This document shows positions 31,294-36,111 of a stretch of DNA of 36,111 bases, piece after piece. The position numbers and the translations under genes are program-made. Under the pieces are notes generated by a model. It did no database searches. It saw nothing but the letters and a program-made list of their open reading frames with translations, and was not told the DNA's origin. Source of the stretch: Gemmatimonadota bacterium. Its GTDB lineage: Bacteria > JAAXHH01. The stretch lies in the NCBI GenBank assembly GCA_026702745.1, contig JAPPBT010000053.1:1-36111 (forward strand), read 5' to 3'. The number at the start of each line of letters is the position of its first letter. The first letter of the stretch is position 1.

Positions 31294-32508
31294 ATGTCGA
31301 ACATGCTGAAGGCGATGAACCTGGCGGCTCCCGGGTTCACCAGGCGCAAGTTCCTCAAGGGGCTCGCGGTGGGCGCCGGGGTGGCTTCTTTGGGCAGTTA
31401 CGAAGCCGCGGCGCAAATGGTGGCGGGACCCCGCGTCCGGCCCGTGCGGGGCTGGGGGGTGCCCGAGGGATTCATCCGGCTGAGCAGCAACGAGAATCCG
31501 ATCGGTCCGTCGCCCCGCGCCGTCGAGGCGATCATGCAGTACGTCTACAAGTTCAACCGGTATTACCGGGGCCGCGGGCTCTACGGCCAGATCGCGGAAC
31601 GCCACGGGCTGCCGGTCGTCATTCCCTCGAACAACAACGAAGACCGGACCGAGCCCTGGGTGACGCTGGGCTGCGGATCGTCGGAAGTGCTCTTCGCCAT
31701 CGCCTCGGCCTACCTGCGCGACGGCGGCCAGATGATCGAGGCGGCACCGGGATACGGCGGCGTGGTCCGCACGGCCCGGAATTACGGCGCACGGGCGCGC
31801 CTGGTCCGCACGACCCCGGACTTTCACCAGGATCTCGATGCCATGAAAGCGGCCATCACCGAGGACACGCGGGTCGTCGTCATCACGTCTCCAGGTAATC
31901 CGACGGGCATCATCGCGCCCTTCGACGACCTCAAGAAATTCGTCAGCGACATCCCTTCCGACGTCATGGTCTTCGTCGACGAGGCCTATATCGAGTTCGC
32001 CCGGAACCCGCAGGACCGCATCGGCGCCGCGCCGCTCATCCTGGATCACGAAAATGTCATCGTAACCCGCACCTTCTCGAAGATCATGGGCATGGCCGGC
32101 CTGCGAATCGGATACGGCCTCGCCCGGCCCCATGTCATCGAGAAGCTCGAAGATAACAAGGGCGGGCGGGTCAGTTCGCTGTCCGTGGTCGCCGCGGAGG
32201 CCTGCATTGAGGATCAGGACTACCAGGACCGGGCGAGAGCGGCGGCCTGGGCCGGGCATGACTATCTCACCGGCCAGTTCGAGGAGATGGGACTCGAGTA
32301 CGTGCCCAGCCAGTCCAGCTTCATGCTGGTGAACGTGCGCACGGACGCGGACGAGGTCACCCGAAAGCTGTTCGAGGAGTACAACGTGCTCGTGGGCAAC
32401 GGCAAGCGTCGCTGGCGGATGAACAACTGGCTGCGCGTCACCGCGGGCCTGCAGGCAGAGAACGAGGCCTTCATCGCCGCGTTGAAGAAGGTGCTCGTCA
32501 GCAGCTGA
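31294..32508 (+). CDS. Tat-exported HisC-like aminotransferase, copy 2
   Basis: A 404-residue paralogue of the preceding protein that aligns with it end to end without gaps. The Tat signal is FTRRKFLKG (R17-R18) with probable cleavage after EAAA at residue 40. PLP residues match in register: K263 (RTFSKIMGMAGLRIGYG), D229 and N202 (SPGNPTG). It keeps the canonical NENPIGPSP loop, unlike copy 1. The two differ most at residues 85-120 and 150-175. AAAGGA lies eight bases before the ATG at 31294. The pair is probably one transcription unit and arose by tandem duplication followed by divergence of the substrate side. Confidence 0.92.
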   Translation: MSNMLKAMNLAAPGFTRRKFLKGLAVGAGVASLGSYEAAAQMVAGPRVRPVRGWGVPEGFIRLSSNENPIGPSPRAVEAIMQYVYKFNRYYRGRGLYGQIAERHGLPVVIPSNNNEDRTEPWVTLGCGSSEVLFAIASAYLRDGGQMIEAAPGYGGVVRTARNYGARARLVRTTPDFHQDLDAMKAAITEDTRVVVITSPGNPTGIIAPFDDLKKFVSDIPSDVMVFVDEAYIEFARNPQDRIGAAPLILDHENVIVTRTFSKIMGMAGLRIGYGLARPHVIEKLEDNKGGRVSSLSVVAAEACIEDQDYQDRARAAAWAGHDYLTGQFEEMGLEYVPSQSSFMLVNVRTDADEVTRKLFEEYNVLVGNGKRRWRMNNWLRVTAGLQAENEAFIAALKKVLVSS

Positions 32509-32560
32509 CAACGCGGACTACCCTGCGCACCAAATCCTTCCTGTGAAGTGACGGTTTCCG

Positions 32561-32589
32561 GGGCCGGGCGATCACACCAGGCCCGGTCC
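32561..32589. terminator. possible GC-rich hairpin between convergent genes
   Basis: CCGGGC (32564-32569) pairs with GCCCGG (32581-32586), and the stem extends outward with a mismatch around an 11-base loop. It lies between the convergent aminotransferase and acyltransferase ends. There is no T tract, so an intrinsic terminator role is uncertain. Confidence 0.25.
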
Positions 32590-32617
32590 GGAGACCGCTC
32601 ATCTTGATAGTCTCCGC

Positions 32618-33769
32618 TCAACTTGACGCGTTCCGGACGTATCGACTTCCCTCCGGTCCATGACGGACACGGGGACCGTTCAGCACCCTACCGACAAAAG
32701 TGTACCTAACCCCGATCTGATAGGTTGCCAGCAGGATGCCGGTAACCGCGAGGCAGATCAGCGCGAACTTCAGATGCACGCTGACGGACCAGGACACGGC
32801 CAGCTCCTGTCCGCCAAGTACGAGCGGCAAGTGGCCAAGGTACAGCCAGTAGGAAGCGTCTGACACGTAGCGGACCCAGTATCGTTGTTTCGACGCGATC
32901 CAGCGAAACAGCCCAAGCAGTCCGAAGCAGGCCAGCCAGGTATAGGCCGCTCCGATCGCCGCAGCCGTTCCCTTGACGGCATTCGACGGCGCCAACCCCA
33001 GTGATTCGGGATCCAGCAGGAGATAACCTGCCGGCATAAACACCAGGATGGCCGGGGCCAGGCCTGCAGACCACCACTTCCGCACTTCGATACGCTTCTG
33101 GTAGAAGAACGCGCCGAACAGGTAGAAGACCAGGTAGTAGCCGAACACGTGGAGGATGGGGATCAATTCCGCCGATCCGTCCGCGCCGATCATGCCCTCC
33201 CGCATCAGGAATTGTGGAATGATGCTGGCCGGTACGAGCAGCCACCAGGCCGGATGGCGGAACCGCAGGCCGAGTCTCGCGCAGGCGATGAAGACCGCCG
33301 CCATGAGGACCAGGTACCAAAGGAACCAGAGGTGGGCAAGGCTGGACAGCCACGAAAACATCCATGTCAGGGGCGTCATGGGGATAAAGAACGCGTTCGT
33401 CACCGGGATGATCGTCAACGTTCCCGCCAGCAGGGGGAGACCGATGCGGTAAAGACGATGACGCGCCAGGCCAACCAGGCCACGGGACTGCCAGAGCATG
33501 ACGGTGAAGAAGCCGCTGATCAAGTAGAAGACCGGCATGCGAAAACCGTGAATGACGCCGAAGACAAATGCGTACGGGTTGTTTTCCAAATCGTGGGAAC
33601 CGGCCCAACTGTCCTGGACGGGCCAGGTGTCTACGGGCATGAGGAAGAGACAGGCATGCAGCACAATACCGAGCAACATGGCGAATGCGCGCAGTGCGTC
33701 CAGGTCGTGGTACCTGGTCGGCGCGGGCGAACTAAGGCCGTTCAGCTGTTTCTTCACTAGTTGCACCAA
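32618..33769 (-). CDS. acyltransferase 3 family membrane protein (OpgC/MdoC-like)
   Basis: A 383-residue integral membrane protein with about 10 hydrophobic helices. The N-terminal YHDLDALRAFAMLLGIVLHA carries the conserved R and H of acyltransferase family 3. FRMPVFYLISGFF and SLAHLWFLWYLVLMA match the glucan-succinylation protein OpgC/MdoC branch. These proteins transfer acyl groups to extracytoplasmic sugars. The start is uncertain: the frame opens with TTG at 33769 and GTG at 33766, both without a clear ribosome site. It lies 49 bases downstream of the oxidoreductase gene in the same direction. Its acceptor is unknown. Confidence 0.87.
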   Translation of the reverse strand: MVQLVKKQLNGLSSPAPTRYHDLDALRAFAMLLGIVLHACLFLMPVDTWPVQDSWAGSHDLENNPYAFVFGVIHGFRMPVFYLISGFFTVMLWQSRGLVGLARHRLYRIGLPLLAGTLTIIPVTNAFFIPMTPLTWMFSWLSSLAHLWFLWYLVLMAAVFIACARLGLRFRHPAWWLLVPASIIPQFLMREGMIGADGSAELIPILHVFGYYLVFYLFGAFFYQKRIEVRKWWSAGLAPAILVFMPAGYLLLDPESLGLAPSNAVKGTAAAIGAAYTWLACFGLLGLFRWIASKQRYWVRYVSDASYWLYLGHLPLVLGGQELAVSWSVSVHLKFALICLAVTGILLATYQIGVRYTFVGRVLNGPRVRHGPEGSRYVRNASS

Positions 33770-33818
33770 TTGTGGTTGTCCGGCCTTAACGGACCCTGAC
33801 GGGTCTGCCTCACCAGTC

Positions 33819-36111
33819 TTAACGGGTGCGGATTGGGCGCGACGCCGCGCCTTGAAGGAGGGTATTAAGCATTTCGGAGGCCTTCTTCTTCACCCTGAGC
33901 ACCGAGCGGTGCTTGACCTGCTCGTACCCGCGGATCTCGTCGGGCAGTTGCAGCAGTTCCGATACCTCGGGGTAGTTTTCCGGGGTGAGTACGGCGAGGG
34001 CCTGGTCCTGCAGGGATTCGTACCAGGTTACGAGCTCCCGTTCCTCCCGCCGGGCCGCGGTGTAACCGAAGGGGTCGAAGGACGTTCCCCTAAGGAATCT
34101 GCATCGGACCATGACTCGCAGTATGGGCTTGAACCAGGGTCCCAGCCGCAGCTTGCGGCCGAGTCCCCAAGCCCGCAGCAGCGGCGGGTGAAGATGGTAG
34201 GATACCCGGACCGGTCCATCGAACCGTTCCGCGACGCCGGGTTCGGACGGGTCGGTCAGCAGCCGGGCCACCTCGTACTCGTCCTTGTAGGCCATGAGCT
34301 TGTGCAGCATGGAAGCCGCGTGCGTGGTGAGAAGGTGTCCGCGGTCCGGTCCTCCGGCCCGCTCATCCCCATCGTAAACCCGTGCGATCCGGTCTGCGAA
34401 CCGCTCCGCGAGCCTGGTGTCCTGAAAAGCGATCAGCTCGCCCACGCGGATGACCCAGCTCCTCCTGAACGACTCCTGGCGGATGGGGATCCTTGCGATC
34501 AGCGCCTGGTAGGCTTGCGCCTGCTTTCGGCCGAATGACCGCGCATAGCGGCGGACCAGTTCAGCCGAGTCCGGCTCGGGTTCCGCCACGGCCCCGTCCA
34601 GCCGGGCCCGTTCGTGCACGGCCATGCGGCCCCAACGGAAGGCCTGGATGTTCAGGTCGACAGCCTGGCCGTTCAACCGGATGGCGCGCTCGATACTCCC
34701 GGCTTGCAGGGGGATGCGCCCGGCCTGGTAGGCGACGCCCAGGAGAAACACGTTGGCCACGATGTGATTCCCGAAGAGCTTCATTGCGTAGTCCTGCGCA
34801 TCGATGAAGACATTGTCCTCCGACCGGGTGTGCGCCTCGATCTGTGCTTCCATGGCCGGGACGTCGGCGCCGGGCACCTGGGGATCGTACACCATCTGCG
34901 CGGTCGGGACGCCGGACCGGCTCACCACGGCCACGGTCCGGTGCGCGGAGGCGGCCTGAAGGTTCAGGGGGTTCACCGCGCCGGCGATATCCGCCGCCAG
35001 GTAGAGATCGCACCGCCCGGCGGGTATATAGCTGGAAGGGGGAACTTCGCCTTCCCCCAGGACGATGGGCGACTCCACGGGACCACCCTTCTGCGCCAGC
35101 CCCGTGCGGTTCATCTCGCTCACCTTCTTCCCGTCGAAAAGCGCCGCGACGGCCAGCAGGTGGGCCACGGTCACGACGCCCGTGCCGCCTATCCCGATGA
35201 GGTGAATTGCATATTCCCGCTCAATCGTCGCCCTGGCAGCGGGTTCTGCCAGGTCCGATTCGTCCAGTAGCGGGCATTCCGGTCTCAGTGGCTTGCTGTC
35301 TCCGACCGGTTCGACGGAGATGAAGGAAGGGCAGTCTCCCTTCAGACAGGACAGGTCCTGGTTGCAGGCCGACTGGAGTATGGCGGTCTTGGGTCCGAAC
35401 TCCGTTTCCCTGGGTTCGAGCGCGAGGCACATGGACTGCTGCCCGCAATCGCCGCACCCCTCGCACACCCGTTCGTGAATGAAGACGTACCGATCGGGGG
35501 CGAGATGCTGACGCTTGCGGCGACGTCGGTGTTCCGTGGCGCATTCCTGGTCGTAAATCAGCACCTTCACGCCGGGCTTCCGCGACAGGCCCTCCTGGGC
35601 GGATTCGAGTCGTTCCCGCGGTTCGAGCAGCAGGTGCTGCTCCGGTCTCACCACGGCACGTGCGCGTTTGAGCGATACCTGGTGCGGAAACTTGCTGACG
35701 ATCGTAATATCCTGCACGCCCATGCCCAGCAGGATCAGCGCGAAGTCGTCCAGCGTGGGCTGCCCGGCGATGTCCTGGCCGCCGGTCATGGCCACCACGT
35801 GGTTCCAGAGGACTTTATAGGTGATGTTGGCGCCGTGGGAAATGGAGCTGAATATGGTGATCAGGCCGCTGTGGAGCACCGTGCCGTCGCCGATGTTCTG
35901 GAACAGGTGACGGTTCCCGTTGAAGGGGAACATGCCGTTGTATATGGCGCCGCCCAGGCCCATAGTGGGTATCCACCGCACGCCCCGTCCGTCCGCCTCG
36001 ATGTAGGCGTCCAGGGAGGAGCAGCCGATTTCACCGCCGGCGACCTCTCCCTCCGGCGCGCGGGCCGATACGCTGTGGGGACATCCGGGCCAGTAGTGGG
36101 CGGTACGCCGG
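33819..36111 (-). CDS. indolepyruvate:ferredoxin oxidoreductase, fused type (partial, N-terminus outside window)
   Basis: The C-terminal 763 residues of a large fused 2-oxoacid:ferredoxin oxidoreductase; the frame is open to the right edge. The visible part begins in the thiamine-diphosphate domain (YWPGCPHSVSAR, GDGTVLHSG, YKVLWNHVVAMTGGQ). It continues with a ferredoxin-like segment (CEGCGDCGQQSMC and CNQDLSCLKGDCPSF) that should hold an iron-sulfur cluster. The gamma domain follows (GIGGTGVVTVAHLLA, EMNRTGLAQKGGPVESPI), then the extra C-terminal domain typical of fused enzymes. The family oxidises aryl-pyruvates to acyl-CoA with ferredoxin. The gene may share a transcript with the acyltransferase 49 bases downstream. 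A TAA ends it at 33819. Confidence 0.93.
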   Translation of the reverse strand, partial: RRTAHYWPGCPHSVSARAPEGEVAGGEIGCSSLDAYIEADGRGVRWIPTMGLGGAIYNGMFPFNGNRHLFQNIGDGTVLHSGLITIFSSISHGANITYKVLWNHVVAMTGGQDIAGQPTLDDFALILLGMGVQDITIVSKFPHQVSLKRARAVVRPEQHLLLEPRERLESAQEGLSRKPGVKVLIYDQECATEHRRRRKRQHLAPDRYVFIHERVCEGCGDCGQQSMCLALEPRETEFGPKTAILQSACNQDLSCLKGDCPSFISVEPVGDSKPLRPECPLLDESDLAEPAARATIEREYAIHLIGIGGTGVVTVAHLLAVAALFDGKKVSEMNRTGLAQKGGPVESPIVLGEGEVPPSSYIPAGRCDLYLAADIAGAVNPLNLQAASAHRTVAVVSRSGVPTAQMVYDPQVPGADVPAMEAQIEAHTRSEDNVFIDAQDYAMKLFGNHIVANVFLLGVAYQAGRIPLQAGSIERAIRLNGQAVDLNIQAFRWGRMAVHERARLDGAVAEPEPDSAELVRRYARSFGRKQAQAYQALIARIPIRQESFRRSWVIRVGELIAFQDTRLAERFADRIARVYDGDERAGGPDRGHLLTTHAASMLHKLMAYKDEYEVARLLTDPSEPGVAERFDGPVRVSYHLHPPLLRAWGLGRKLRLGPWFKPILRVMVRCRFLRGTSFDPFGYTAARREERELVTWYESLQDQALAVLTPENYPEVSELLQLPDEIRGYEQVKHRSVLRVKKKASEMLNTLLQGAASRPIRTR

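Noticed and set aside
33779-33830. Possible fourth gene-end copy after the oxidoreductase gene (CTTAACGG repeated)
   Set aside because: The shared string is only about nine bases, too short to separate from chance in this composition.

Overview
The window reads as chromosomal DNA of an uncultured, GC-rich, free-living (probably marine or soil) bacterium. The gene mix is typical of Latescibacterota, Poribacteria or Gemmatimonadota-like lineages: two phytanoyl-CoA dioxygenase family proteins, a sulfatase, a creatininase-family amidohydrolase, many PLP enzymes and Tat-exported enzymes. A 29-residue, Lys/Arg-rich ribosomal-type protein of the AURKAIP1/COX24 (bS22-like) family next to an HU/IHF gene argues for an FCB-group relative. 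This placement is inference; there is no 16S gene here. I see no integrase, transposase, phage gene or CRISPR array.

Layout. (1) 32-8504, all minus strand: a VapB antitoxin with a possible broken VapC start at the left edge, then a run read from 8504 leftward. That run holds a tyrosine-phosphatase/ADP-ribosylglycohydrolase fusion, a DegT/DnrJ aminotransferase, a class V aminotransferase, a Cys/Met-metabolism PLP enzyme, a creatininase-family hydrolase, a lipoprotein with an acidic His/Gly-rich tail and a PhyH oxygenase. A promoter at 6882-6910 probably drives the part from the DegT gene onward. (2) 8765-12298, plus strand: tRNA-Ala(GGC) with a near-consensus promoter, a LysM lytic transglycosylase, then sppA, HU/IHF and the bS22-like gene behind another near-consensus promoter. 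(3) 12405-19237: a minus-strand operon (threonine-synthase-like enzyme, DUF1537 four-carbon acid-sugar kinase, PdxA-family dehydrogenase, family-5 solute-binding protein) facing a DapA-family aldolase/lyase gene, with strong divergent promoters between them. (4) 19241-21887: a type I sulfatase divergent from a glycerophosphodiester phosphodiesterase. (5) 21909-24495: a stand-alone AICAR transformylase divergent from an APC amino-acid permease. (6) 24506-29749: a PhyH-HEAT fusion divergent from leuS, followed by a GT2 glycosyltransferase with a C-terminal Rossmann-like domain. (7) 30033-32508: two gapless tandem paralogues of a Tat-exported HisC-like aminotransferase. (8) 32618-36111, minus strand: a membrane acyltransferase and the C-terminal 763 residues of a fused indolepyruvate:ferredoxin oxidoreductase that runs off the right edge.

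How the genes may work together. Region 3 looks like a catabolic unit for four-carbon hydroxy acids: the DUF1537 kinase/PdxA pair is the known route from threonate or erythronate to dihydroxyacetone phosphate. Region 1 combines three fold-type-I PLP enzymes with an amidohydrolase and an oxygenase, which suggests modification or breakdown of an amino compound whose identity I cannot read. Regions 2 and 6 carry mostly housekeeping functions.

The most unusual signals are these: the phosphatase/ADP-ribosylglycohydrolase fusion; the tandem Tat-exported aminotransferases; degenerate copies of gene 3' ends lying just after the stop codons of three consecutive genes (4.2-7.1 kb); and repeated in-frame low-complexity expansions in otherwise ordinary enzymes.
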